64,000 nt of DNA from Theocolax elegans (taxonomy: Eukaryota; Arthropoda; Insecta; Hymenoptera; Cerocephalidae). Position 1 is the first letter of the stretch. Each line of letters starts with the position of its first letter. Shown here piece after piece: positions 12,898 through 23,716 of the stretch. Location: assembly GCA_026168455.1 (NCBI GenBank), contig CM047428.1, positions 627,501 through 691,500 on the forward strand. Direction: 5' to 3'. The notes below the pieces were generated by a model, which was given only the letters and a program-made list of their open reading frames with translations, was not told the origin of the DNA and searched no databases. A program made the translations under genes and the position numbers.

Positions 12898-14274
12898 TCA
12901 TTTTTTTTTTGCTAACAAATTGTTATTTAATATTGAAGTTTTATTTTTAACGAAATGTTAACTATAAAAAAATCTCATGCATTAATTATAAATTAATCAA
13001 TTTATTTATTTAGTATATGCAACTTAAAGATAGATTTTAATTTAACATTTTTATTTTGACGATTTGTTTTTAATCTTTGTATTCTCCTGACCAAATTTTG
13101 TTCACTTTATTAGTATTTCTAAACTTCAACTTTTATTTGAATCTTGTATACGTTTTGGAAAAACTTCTTTTTGGGCCTAGTTTATTGTCCAATAGCATAA
13201 TGCACATACTTTGTATCTCTAGCACAGTTCACATAGCATTTCGAATTATACTTAAATTTATAGATATTACAGATATGTGTAGCTGTAACTAACTAATAGT
13301 CAGATTTTTACGAAATGATTAATTTTTATGAATTACAAGGAAATATTCAGAAATCTCGTCAATAATAGTCAATAAAACATTGATCTTCAATAAAGTACGT
13401 ATCGTTCGTATGAAATTAAGTGAATAATATTTCTGTAATATAAACGGAAATATTTTGTTACACGTAAATAAACACTCTATATAGATAACACTCGGTGCGT
13501 TTAAAATTCCCAAAAATCGTGACAGATTTATGAACCTGCTGCCACATTTATCATCCAGTTTGTCAATGATAACATGTATATACACAACATATATATATAA
13601 CTAGAATATTATCGGCTCGTTAGAATTCCGGTTTATCGACATCGTTCGTCACCTTGCAAAGCATATTCGGACGAACGGGCACGATTATCAGTCGCGTAGT
13701 ATACCGTTCAAAAATCCCTAAGTTATTCAATAATTTATCTTTTATATATACAGCGACACTTCCTTCACGCAGAAATTATCGAACGTTAATTTCATCGAAT
13801 TTTCACCACGTCAGGTGAAAATTCGAAAATGATAACCAAAATTTGAATCTTCATCGTTGGCGATTGAATAACCGGCATATTATGTACTTAATTGTCTATT
13901 AACTTCGAGATAACGATATACAGATTAAACGATTCATATTTTCTTCTATTAAAGTATCTAGATATATAGGCAATTTTTATATCGTACTTTATACATTACG
14001 TCCGGCCATTTTTCTTCGTATATATAATATAAGTTGAAATAAATCGTTCGAGCGTATCGATACTATAATATACACGTAATGTATCGATAATGCAGTATTT
14101 GTAAAATCACGGGCAGGTTGGAAGATATGCCGTACGATCGTTAATACGTATAAATCACGAGGAATGACGGAACGAACGCTAATTGAGGGAAAGATATATG
14201 GAGCATTTCACGTCGAGTGGTCGGATCAAAATATTAAAGAATTAGAAAAAAAACTACATGGCTAATTCCGTTTA
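12898..14274. repeat. Local repeat block, copy 2 (partial)
   Basis: Matches the first two thirds of the block at 10321. It ends abruptly at GCTAATTCCGTTTAAA, where it joins an earlier part of the block (ATTCCCAAAAATCGTG). In copy 1 these two points are about 780 bases apart and share GTTTAAA, so the junction looks like a microhomology or unequal-exchange product. Confidence 0.9.
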
Positions 14275-15745
14275 AAATTCCCAAAAATCGTGACAGATTT
14301 ATGAAAGTGAACCTGCTGCCACATTTTATCATCCAGTTGTTCAATGATAAACATGTATATACACAACATATATATATAACTAGAATATATCGGCTCGTTT
14401 AGAATTCCGGTTTATCGACATCGTTATAACCACCTTGCAAATGCATATTCGGACGAACGGGGACACGATTATCAGTCGCGTATTATACCGTTCAAAAATC
14501 CCTAAGTTATTCAATAATTTATCTTTTATATATACAGCGACACTTCCTTCACGCAGAAATTATCGAACGTTAATTTCATCGAATTTTCACCACGTCAGGT
14601 GAAAATTCGAAAATGATAACCAAAATTTGAATCTTCATCGTTGGCGATTGAATAACCGGCATATTATGTACTTAATTGTCTATTAACTTCGAGATAACGA
14701 TATACAGATTAAACGATTCATATTTTCTTCTATTAAAGTATCTAGATATATAGGCAATTTTCATATCGTACTTTATACATTACGTCCGGCCATTTTTCTT
14801 CGTATATATATATATAAGTTGAAATAAATCGTTCGAGCGTATCGATACTATAATATACACGTAATGTATCGATAATGCAGTATTTGTAAAATCACGGGCA
14901 GGTTGGAAGATATGCCGTACGATCGTTAATACGTATAAATCACGAGGAATGACGGAACGAACGCTAATTGAGGGAAAGATATATGTAGCATTTCACGTCG
15001 AGTGGTCGGATCAAAATATTAAAGAATTAGAAAAAAAACTACATGGCTAATTCCGTTTAAATTCTAAAAATAGTTTTATAATTCTTTCAATTACCCTTAA
15101 TTTTTTGCAGGCTTATATACTAACTACAAGCTATACAGGGCATTAGAAGGTATTGCTTCAAGCTTCTGTTAATATTGCTGAATAATGACATCGATTAACG
15201 ATGATAATACTTGTCTTTCATCCCCCCCCCCCCCATTGTTGATTTAAAAAATTAAAAGTATTATTTTCAATTTCTTGATAATCAGAGTAGGCTTACTGGT
15301 TTAAATAAATAAAAAATCCATATTTACGTTATATGCAACGTTTCGTTGGCCAAAATTCGCCAACCTTTTGCAGGATTATTAATCTTAAAATAATGTAATC
15401 GTACGACGTTTTATAGAAAAAAATCGATGTAGCGTGGTTGCCACATTTTAAATTAATATTGACGTATAGTCTATGAGTGCATTGGCCTTGATATTTTTGG
15501 AAGAATCAATGTTACATGTAAAGTTATAACTTCAGTGACAGTAGATAGATTTTGAAATGAATATCGATGTAAAACACATAATGGTGGTTGAAAAAGTTGA
15601 ATTTTTTTCTGTGTTCTGTAAAACATTCCAGTCTGTACTAAAGTTTGAAGCAGCATTTGTACATTTTGATCCGACCACTTGACCATCAAGTGCTCCATGC
15701 TATTAGATGCAGAATACGCGAAATTTTACCCGAATTGTTGATCAT
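14275..15745. repeat. Local repeat block, copy 3 (partial)
   Basis: Corresponds to the part of copy 1 from about 10928 to 12400, including a second copy of the terminal-repeat element at about 14997-15700. It is in tandem with copy 2 at a period of about 770 bases. It ends in CCGAATTGTTGATCATTG, a fragment of the TA-type MITE terminus. A poly-C run of 13 at 15222-15234 is longer than in copy 1. Confidence 0.9.
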
Positions 15746-16645
15746 TGAGGTGGTTCGATACTAAGTCGACAATAACAGATATGAATGAAACCAAGTTATA
15801 AACATTCCATTTAATCTGCTTTAATGACCACCTAAGGTTGAATATGGTCACGGACCTTATTTTTTTTAAATAAATTAGTTTAACTTCAAAAATTTTGCTA
15901 CAGGCTCTTATGGAGTGATGACACAAGTTTTCATTTTACCGTAATTTATACATATTTCTACACCTATGATTGAATATAAAAACTTTTTAATAAAAGATAT
16001 ATTATTTCTAAAGAGATTCCCGTCTTAAAAAATATGCATATCCATTGTTATTGTCGAGATACAAGCGTAGATGTGAAAAAAATGTCGCGCGGGCTATAAG
16101 CTACAAGGGCCCTACAAGACATGAAATGAGAGACTCGCAGTCAGCCAAGTGCGCGTTTTGTCTTTATTTTGAACGCAAAACACTAAATCACCATCTAACT
16201 TTTTCCAATCCATATCTTGGACCTCAAATTTTGTACACGATCTTCTTTAATATATTTTAACTATATACAGCAGTTTATTTTGTCATTTTTTAAAACTTCC
16301 CCACTCACTTTTTTCAATTAAGAAATTAGTAGCGTATTTAAAAAATGTTTTTTGTTTATAATTTTTTTTACGTGTTTTATAATACCTTAGTCATTTTGTA
16401 ATGCGGCAGTAAGGGACTAGTACTTATAATGTATACTCTGTAATTTTTTGGAACGATCTATTAATTACATTGTGTAGATACGGCGAGTTGAAAATAAAAT
16501 AATTTTTTTAATTCGCCGAGTCGGTGCGTCGAGCACGCGGGCAAATGTTTGTACATATGGGGTTAGTATTTTAATTTTGTCGTTCATAATACTTCCACAA
16601 TAGCTGAAATCGACAATCCCTCCCCGCACCGATTCCCCCCGCGAC
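15746..16645. other. Non-coding stretch
   Basis: No supportable gene. The less AT-rich patch at about 16050-16165 and a C-rich patch near 16615-16645 stand out in composition only. Confidence 0.5.
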
Positions 16646-16711
16646 CGGTATCATACGTTCATAGAATAAATTTGTGTTAAAAAGGCTAATAATTGTATCA
16701 TATTTGACACT

Positions 16712-16914
16712 TTTTTTATTATTTTAACGTCGCTTTTTTTATGCTCCCAAATCGGTGCTAATCAGCGACGGAGGTCATACGATGTCTTTGTTAAGAAAGC
16801 ACTTGTTGAAAATACATTCGCCAGTGGAACTTGTATCAATCGGCCGGGGAATCGAACCTGGGTCCTCCAGATTACGTGCCCGACGCCCTAATTGACCGAG
16901 CCATCCCAGGCCTC
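16712..16914 (-). mobile_element. tRNA-Thr-like SINE, copy b (duplicate of copy a)
   Basis: Same orientation, same flanking TTTGACACT duplication and same host position as the SINE at 12486. The head ends in a GGCCTGGGATGGCTCGG-type motif on the minus strand, and the B box is GGTTCGATTCC. A short deletion in the head relative to copy a removes part of the sequence around 16840. Confidence 0.85.
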
Positions 16915-16988
16915 AATTATTTTGACACTTACTTCTTGAAAAATAAAATAACTGCTATTTTTAAAGTAAGTAACAATCTATGAAAAAT

Positions 16989-17206
16989 GAGGCCTGCGAT
17001 GGCTCGGTCGGTAGGGCGTCGGGCTCGTAATCTGGAGGTCCCAGGTTCGATTCCCGGCCCCGGCCGATTGATACAAGCACCACTGGCGAATGTATTTTCA
17101 ACAAGTGCTTTCTTCACCAAGACATCGTATGACCTCCGTCGCTGATTAGCACCGGTTTGGGAGCATAAAAAGAGCGACGTTAAAATAATAAAAAAAAAAA
17201 AAAAAA
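16989..17206 (+). mobile_element. tRNA-Thr-like SINE, copy c (full length, with TSD)
   Basis: Complete element. The head GAGGCCTGCGATGGCTCGG is followed by an anticodon-loop-like CTCGTAA (CGT, threonine-type), the B box GGTTCGATTCC, a body beginning GATTGATACAAGC, and a tail of uninterrupted A. Both sides carry AATCTATGAAAAAT (left 16975-16988, right 17206-17219), a target-site duplication of about 14 bases. The paralogous MITE at about 12750-12770 has this target once with no SINE, i.e. an empty site. Length is about 218 bases. Confidence 0.92.
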
Positions 17207-17211
17207 ATCTA

Positions 17212-17869
17212 TGAAAAATAAACGGGAATTACCAATTTCTGATCAGTAAATTTCTCGGTTCGTATACCACTTCCCAGTTAAGACTGCCAACCAATTATTC
17301 ATTGTTTAACCTTTAAGTTGTGCGTGGCAACGTTTAAATTTATGAAAATTTCATTATTTTACGGGAATAATATACACTTATCAGAAATTGGTTCATAATC
17401 AACAATTTGGTACCTAACGGCACACCATTATTTCTCGTTTGGTGCATGCCGATCTTCGATACAGCGAAAAAATCGGCGAGGAAATATATGTATATATTGC
17501 CGACCGGAAATTCGAATTCGATGTGCATATATATATATACACGTACATGCGGAGAGAAGAGAATAAAAGAAGACCGTTATCGCGTCAGCTGTCGCTCGAT
17601 TTATTTCCACGAGTGTATGTTTATTTATGTATATATAGGGGTGGAGCCGAGAGACTCAAGTGTCGATAAAGTTGGGTTAGCTCTTTTTATCAAGAACGTG
17701 TTTGCAAAACGTACCGAGCGTATTTAAAGTGTACGTGTGTTGCACGAAATGTGTCGAATCACCTCTTCTCATTTTTTTCTCACTGAAGCGCGGAGGTGGA
17801 TGAAGACGCGAGGTTCGTATAGTAAACGACGATATATACATAGATATACGTTATTCTTGTTTTCTTTGA
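17212..17869. repeat. 658-bp tandem duplication, copy 1
   Basis: The unit starts at TGAAAAATAAACGGGAATT and is repeated from 17870. It includes the right part of a TA-type MITE and then about 450 bases of unrelated sequence (ATCGGCGAGGAAATATATG, GTGGAGCCGAGAGACTC). The open frames in it are chance frames present in both copies. The repeat junction lies at GAAAAATAAA, shared by both ends of the unit. Confidence 0.9.
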
Positions 17870-20213
17870 TGAAAAATAAACGGGAATTACCAATTTCTGA
17901 TCAATAAATTTCTCGGTACGTATACCACTTCCCAGTTAAGACTGCCAACCAATTATTCATTGTTTAACCTTTAAGTTGTGCGTGGCAACGTTTAAATTTA
18001 TGGAAATTTCATTATTTTACGGGAATAATATACACTTATCAGAAATTGGTTCATAATCAACAATTTGGTACCTAACGGCACACTAATATTTCTCGTTTGG
18101 TGCATGCCGAACTTCGATACAGCGAAAAAATCGGCGAGGAAATATATGTATATATTGCCGACCGGAAATTCGAATTCGGTGTGCATATATATATATATGG
18201 GTGGTTCCCTGTGACATCGAAGATGAAAAAAATAAATATTGCTATAACTGTGGGAATATGTTTTAGAGGTATCCAGTAGTTCTCCTGAATTTTTTCAGAT
18301 TTTTTCTGGGCCATTATTTTAAGTTACAGAGAGTCAAAGTTGACATTTTAGCACTTTTTTGCATTATATGCCCATTTTCATGAATTTTTAGCTCCCAGGG
18401 GATGCATTTTTCACTAAAAACATAAGTATGACTTTTTTTGTAAATTTTTCCGAACTTTTCATTAAAAATACTTTTAAAGACATAAATGTATGCTGTCACA
18501 CTCTTGTAAGCCATTTAAACCTTAAATAGTGAAAATCAGCAATTCTGCTCCGGACTCTGGTAACCTAATAATGTCTAAAAGATGTCTTTTTATAGTCAGA
18601 AACTGCCTAAAAATTTCCAGAGTGGGTCTAAATCATTAAGATCACTTATGGTCAAAATATCCGGGAAAAGTGCCCGAAATATTAATAGAAATGTATATTT
18701 GTTGCCTTATAACGATAAATCTAGTAGCATGATCATTGCAAAAAAATTTATGCACTTACCTTGGAATAGTAGAAAAGTATCTCCTCTTGTTTCAGTATCC
18801 ACCTCATCCCCTGAAAGCTGCTAAAAATACAAATATTATTATAAAATTATAAAAAATTATTTTTTAAACATTTATAATGCTGGATTTTTAGTTTTACATC
18901 CCTTACAAGAATTATAATACTAATCTGAAGGATTACTATAAAAGTATCAATATTATTATTATTATTATTCAGCAATACATTGTTTAGATTTCACAAACTT
19001 GTCACTGTCACGTTATCAAATTATTCATTATAATTATATATCCGATTTATTTATATATCTTTTGTATTAAATACGTATATTCAGTTATTGTAATAATGAT
19101 GTTTATATATTTATAGTAATCCTTCAGATTAGTATTATAATTCTTGTAAGGGATGTAAAACTAAAAATCCAGCATTATAAATGTTTAAAAAATAATTTTT
19201 TATAATTTTATAATAATATTTGTATTTTTAGCAGCTTTCAGGGGATGAGGTGGATACTGAAACAAGAGGAGATACTTTTCTACTATTCCAAGGTAAGTGC
19301 ATAAATTTTTTTGCAATGATCATGCTACTAGATTTATCGTTATAAGGCAACAAATATACATTTCTATTAATATTTCGGGCACTTTTCCCGGATATTTTGA
19401 CCATAAGTGATCTTAATGATTTAGACCCACTCTGGAAATTTTTAGGCAGTTTCTGACTATAAAAAGACATCTTTTAGACAGTATTAGGTTACCAGAGACC
19501 GGAGCAGAATTGCTGATTTTCACTATTTAAGGTTTAAATGGCTTACAAGAGTGTGACAGCATACATTTATGTCTTTAAAAGTATTTTTAATGAAAAGTTC
19601 GGAAAATTTACAAAAAAAGTCATACTTATGTTTTAGTGAAAAATGCATCCCCTGGGAGCTAAAAATTCATGAAAATGGGCATATAATGCAAAAAAGTGCT
19701 AAAATGTCAACTTTGACTCTCTGTAACTTAAAATAATGGCCCAGAAAAAATCTGAAAAAATTCAGGAGAACTACTGGATACCTCTAAAACATATTCCCAC
19801 AGTTATAGCAATATTTATTTTTTTCATCTTCGATGTCACAGAGAACCACCCATATATATATATATATATATATACACGTACATGCGGAGAGAAGAGAATA
19901 AAAGAAGACCGTTATCGCGTCAGCTGTCGCTCGATTTATTTCCACGAGTGTATGTTTATTTATGTATATATATAGGGGTGGAGCCGAGAGACTCAAGTGT
20001 CGATAAAGTTGGGTTAGCTCTTTTTATCAAGAACGTGTTTGCAAAACGTACCGAGCGTATTTAAAGTGTACGTGTGTTGCACGAAATGTGTTGAATCACC
20101 TCTTCTCATTTTTTTCTCACTGAAGCGCGGAGGTGGATGAAGACGCGAGGTTCGTATAGTAAACGACGATATATACATAGATATACGTTATTCTTGTTTT
20201 CTTTGATGAGAAA
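17870..20213. repeat. 658-bp tandem duplication, copy 2, interrupted by a palindromic element
   Basis: Second copy of the unit at 17212. It is split inside a TA microsatellite by a 1.65-kb insertion (18199-19851). The remaining half resumes at ACACGTACATGCGGAGAG and ends at TTCTTTGATGAG near 20210, after which the sequence differs from copy 1's end. Confidence 0.9.
18199..19851. mobile_element. Palindromic (foldback-like) element with 740-bp arms
   Basis: The left arm starts GGGTGGTTCCCTGTGACATC and the right arm ends in its near-perfect reverse complement. The arms run to about 18942 and from about 19110, leaving a spacer of roughly 170 bases rich in A/T trinucleotides. Arm mismatches are few. 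The insertion site is a TA microsatellite; the unfilled site is visible in copy 1 at about 17527-17541. The 80-residue open frame occurring once in each arm is the same sequence read twice. A single decayed arm recurs at 26846-27601. No transposase is recognisable, so it is a non-autonomous or gutted element of unknown superfamily. Confidence 0.9.
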
Positions 20214-20600
20214 TAAAGGATAACTTGTTGGCGAATCAATTAAAACGACTTGACCGACGGTGGGTAACGGAAATATATGCTATGGCGCGTTAATATTATA
20301 GTTCTCGTGTAGAAGAGAAATAAGGTAAAGTATACTGGACAAAATATGAAAATTAGGACCGATATTTGAACAGGAGTAAATAATTGATATTTATTGTAAA
20401 TGTGACAGCATTGCAGTTAACGCATATAGATTGTTTACGATATAAACTTTCGACATGTACAAAAATAATGTTAATGTAACTCTTAAATTCATAAATTTAC
20501 CTAAAATCTGTCCGAGTAATGGATATTTTACCTTATTACGAATTAAACATATAAAACGATGAAATATTGAACGAAAATGTCTATAATATCTATAGACCTA
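20214..20600. other. Non-coding stretch
   Basis: Unique AT-rich sequence between the tandem duplication and the MITE at 20601; nothing recognisable. Confidence 0.5.
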
Positions 20601-20988
20601 CCGTCACATACCCAATTGTTGATCATTAACCAATTTCTGATCAGTGTATTATTTCAATAAAATAATAGGATTTACATAAATCTAAACGTTGCTACGCACA
20701 ATTTGAAGGTTAAACAATCAATAATTGTTTAGTAGACTTAAATAGAAAGTGGTATATGTACCGAAAATTTACTGATCATAAATTGGTACTTCCCGCTTTT
20801 TTTTCTTAGATTGTTGCTTACTTTAAAAATAGCACCTATTTTATTTTTCTGAGATGGCTAAAAGGAAGTTTAATACTTATACTTTCTGTATCCGTCTAAA
20901 TATATACAATTATTAGCTTTTTTAACATAAAATTATTCTATGAACGTACAGATTTACCTTAATTGATCAACAATTGGGTATGTGACGG
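20601..20988. mobile_element. Intact TA-type MITE
   Basis: Terminal inverted repeats CCGTCACATACCCAATTGTT continue into GATCA and match at both ends. The element is bordered by TA on each side, as expected for the Tc1/mariner group. At 388 bases it has no coding capacity. Diverged or interrupted relatives lie at 12386, 16646, 17870 and 34656. Confidence 0.88.
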
Positions 20989-21295
20989 TATGTAAATATT
21001 GGTCCTCGGACAATTATTTTTATTTTTTTTATATGATAATTTACGACTCTTTTATTTAATTTGATAGAGTTATATTAGACTTTGTAGAATTTATCCACGT
21101 GAAATAAATTTTATGTGAAAATTATCGGAGGAATATTTTTCTTTGCAACATTTTGTTAAAACCATAGCTAAAGGCTCAAAGACAGCATATTGTTAGGTTT
21201 TTGACGTAAAAATTATTTAAATTTTGATACAAAAGATTATTCATTTTCATGAAAAAATGTGGAATTTAATTTATGTACACATAAGTATTTTGCTC

Positions 21296-21374
21296 TACCA
21301 TCTTACGATAGTTCATGTTGGTAGAGTAAAAAAGACTTCGGAGTAGAAGATCGAAGGTTCGATTTCCCGCAAAA
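21296..21374 (+). repeat. Degenerate tRNA-like sequence
   Basis: A-box-like TAGTTCATGTTGGTAGAG and B-box-like GGTTCGATTTCCCGC occur at tRNA spacing. Several stem positions do not pair, and there is no CCA or strong terminator, so it is a tRNA pseudogene or SINE head. Confidence 0.5.
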
Positions 21375-21507
21375 TAATGTTTCTTTTTGTCAATTCAAAA
21401 TAAATTAAATATTTGCTATAAAAATTAACGATTTTTTTGCATTAAGATTTAAATAATTTGAGTTATCAGCCACGGTTTTATCAAATTTTTGCAAGACGAT
21501 ATATTTT

Positions 21508-21916
21508 TTTTCTTTTTTTTTATTTACTACTTTTGCGCCATTTTCTGGCACTTCCTGCCGTTTGTCTCCGCGTGGAGGACTTCAACGGCGTTCACCCACC
21601 GCTTCTGTCGCATTTGCCCGGGGGGTTATGCCCGTGGGAGAGGGAAACCTGTGAAGCATGGAAAACCTCACCCGAGATGGCCCGGTGTCTTCGAAATATT
21701 CTGTTTGGGTGTCAAAGTCACATTGCGTAGGCTATGACACCGAAACAGAACGTTCTACACCTCCCGCTCGCGTTGTGGAATGTGAAAAACACCTAACCGA
21801 TCACGAAAGCCGCACGAGAATGGTCTCCCCCATCCAAGTACTAACCGCGCTCAGCGCTGCTTAACTTACGCGATCGGCCGAGGTACGTTTCCACCACTCC
21901 GCCACCGCGTCGGTCT
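21508..21916 (-). mobile_element. 5S-rRNA-derived SINE with target-site duplication
   Basis: On the minus strand the head contains AAGTTAAGCAGCGCTGAGC and GGTTAGTACTTGGATGGGGG, which match the box A and box C internal promoter of 5S rRNA genes. The roughly 300-base body is much GC-richer than its surroundings. The 3' end has an A-rich tail (T-rich on the plus strand at 21503-21531). GCAAGACGATATATTTT at 21491-21507 and GCAAGGCGATATATTTT at 21917-21933 form a target-site duplication with one mismatch. Head, tail and duplication together identify a SINE of the 5S-derived type (SINE3-like). The plus-strand open frames across it are not genes. Confidence 0.88.
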
Positions 21917-21933
21917 GCAAGGCGATATATTTT

Positions 21934-22782
21934 TCGACGATTTTTCCATGATAACCTGACTCACTGTACAAATAATAAATGTCATTACGAATTTACACGA
22001 TTACACACATTTTCCAGAGTTTAATTTTCGTTCTAAAGGCTAAAAGTAAATCACACCTGGTTGGAAAACAGCATTTATGTTGAGTTGAGCGAAATATATT
22101 GACAAGTTTTTATTTTATTGACAAGCGATGATTGACGGGTTGTTAACCAAACAATGTTCATTTGTACACAACATTTTTTTTCTTAGTCTTCTTAGTAAAT
22201 AATTTTAATTGACAAATATGAACGATTACGTTAAACATTTATACAAATATACTTTGCATAGATCAATATAATGAGTTACTCTCCATTTTCTTACGTAAAT
22301 GTTTTCTTTTATTTTATAACAATGAAAAACCATTTATTCTCATCATCGATCTATTATTATAATATTATGGTTTTCACTTATATCAGGAATTATATGCCTG
22401 TATATGCAAAATTATTTTAATGCAATGACAGATTTTTAATATATATTTACAGTTATACACAAAAAGTAATTTTAAACATTAAATGTCCTCTATTTATATC
22501 ACGTAATTTCTATTTATTGACGTAAGTCAATTATTTTACTTTCATATATCAATACCTTTTCTCTTATTTTGAAATATAGGTAAATTTTTTAACACACAAT
22601 TTGTAAAGCGAATATCGCTTCACATCTTCAAGAGTTATATACCTATATTGGGTTATTATAACCATAAAATTACTTTATACTTATTATTCGCTTAGATAAA
22701 TTCGGCACCTTTTGCTCGAGTCTTACGTAAAATCTGCTTTTTATTTGTTTTTTTTTCAATGTATAATTGTATATACAATTAA
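21934..22782. other. AT-rich non-coding stretch
   Basis: Nothing recognisable beyond low-complexity A/T sequence. It ends at the TTAA that borders the element at 22783. Confidence 0.5.
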
Positions 22783-23481
22783 GGGTAGAGTATGCTCTAA
22801 AATTTAAAAAAAATCAATTTTTTTTTATTTTAGAAACAAGTTCTAAATGTTACGTAGAATATGCGTAAATAACGTTTAATATTATAAAGCTTATGTGCTT
22901 ACATAATTTCAGCATTAAATAATCTTCAGTTAATGCAATAAGTCATATATTTTTATCTTTAAAGCTAAATAATTCAAAAACTTTTTTTTATACCTTTAAA
23001 ACATTCCTTGCAGAACAATTTTTGTTGTAACCACCTGTAATTTTGCACACATCTTGAGGTATGTATGAATTATAAAGTTATTCAGCCTTTTTTGTTTAAA
23101 CTTAAATGTGACATTTTTATTACTTCTTTTTTAATGAAAAATCTGATATTTTTTAGTCAATTACATAAATAAATTAGGTTTATCGAGCCAGAAATTGCAT
23201 TTTTATAGATAAACCTTAATCGCTGTGTAAAGTTGTAGCTCTTATATGTATAAGTTTAAAATTTTTTTACCGGAATCCTTTGATAACTTTTACCCTGCAA
23301 GGAGTTTTTTGAATTTGCAACTATTTTAGGCCTATTTTGTTAAATATTTTAATATTTTACGTGATTTGGGTGTTAGTAATCATCAATAAAGAATATTTTT
23401 TATGATATATTTGATAAAGATGACATTTCACATAATATTTTATAAAAATTACAAAAATATTTTTCTGACCATACTCTACCC
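22783..23481. mobile_element. TTAA-flanked non-autonomous DNA element
   Basis: Inverted ends GGGTAGAGTATG and CATACTCTACCC are directly bordered by TTAA at 22779-22782 and 23482-23485. TTAA duplication is typical of the piggyBac and Kolobok superfamilies. The interior (699 bases in all) is very A/T-rich and shows no transposase. Confidence 0.85.
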
Positions 23482-23716
23482 TTAACACAATAATAAAATC
23501 GGTAAAGCGTGTAAGATGTATGTATGTATGTATGTAGATAAATTAATAGAAATATATATTATCTGTTGTAAGAAATTGAAACATTTTCAGAATTACATTC
23601 AAATCTATTGTTTTCTACGATTTTCTGTATCTAATATATTACATGGAGAAATTATTGCCTTACATACATTTTTATACGGTTTTTTATAATTATATACGTT
23701 TATTATTTTCATATTC

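Larger units (their letters stand above)
16646..17425. mobile_element. TA-type MITE carrying two nested SINEs
   Basis: Same MITE family as 12386-12897 and 20601-20988. It reads in order: CATACGTTCATAGAATAAA, a minus-strand SINE (16712-16914), MITE interior, a plus-strand SINE (16989-17206), MITE interior, then a right end containing TCATAATCAACAATTTGG. The first SINE is shared with the copy at 12.5 kb; the second is unique to this copy. Confidence 0.8.

Noticed and set aside
10744..15698. Short minus-strand open frames repeated at 10744/13319 and 12063/15471
   Set aside because: They recur only because the host block is duplicated, and frame breaks between copies show no coding constraint.
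12616..17067. tRNA genes predicted from A and B boxes at 12616-12690, 16850-16915 and 16990-17067
   Set aside because: They are SINE heads with a common 130-base body, A-rich tails and target duplications, not free-standing tRNA genes.
18582..19470. Two identical 80-residue open frames on opposite strands, recurring at 27227 and partly at 27812
   Set aside because: They are the arms of the palindromic element and its relatives read in the same frame; no protein-family match, and each later copy is eroded differently. Repeat content, not genes.
21458..21864. Overlapping plus-strand open frames of 68-90 residues
   Set aside because: They are antisense to the 5S-derived SINE and start in its poly-A tail.
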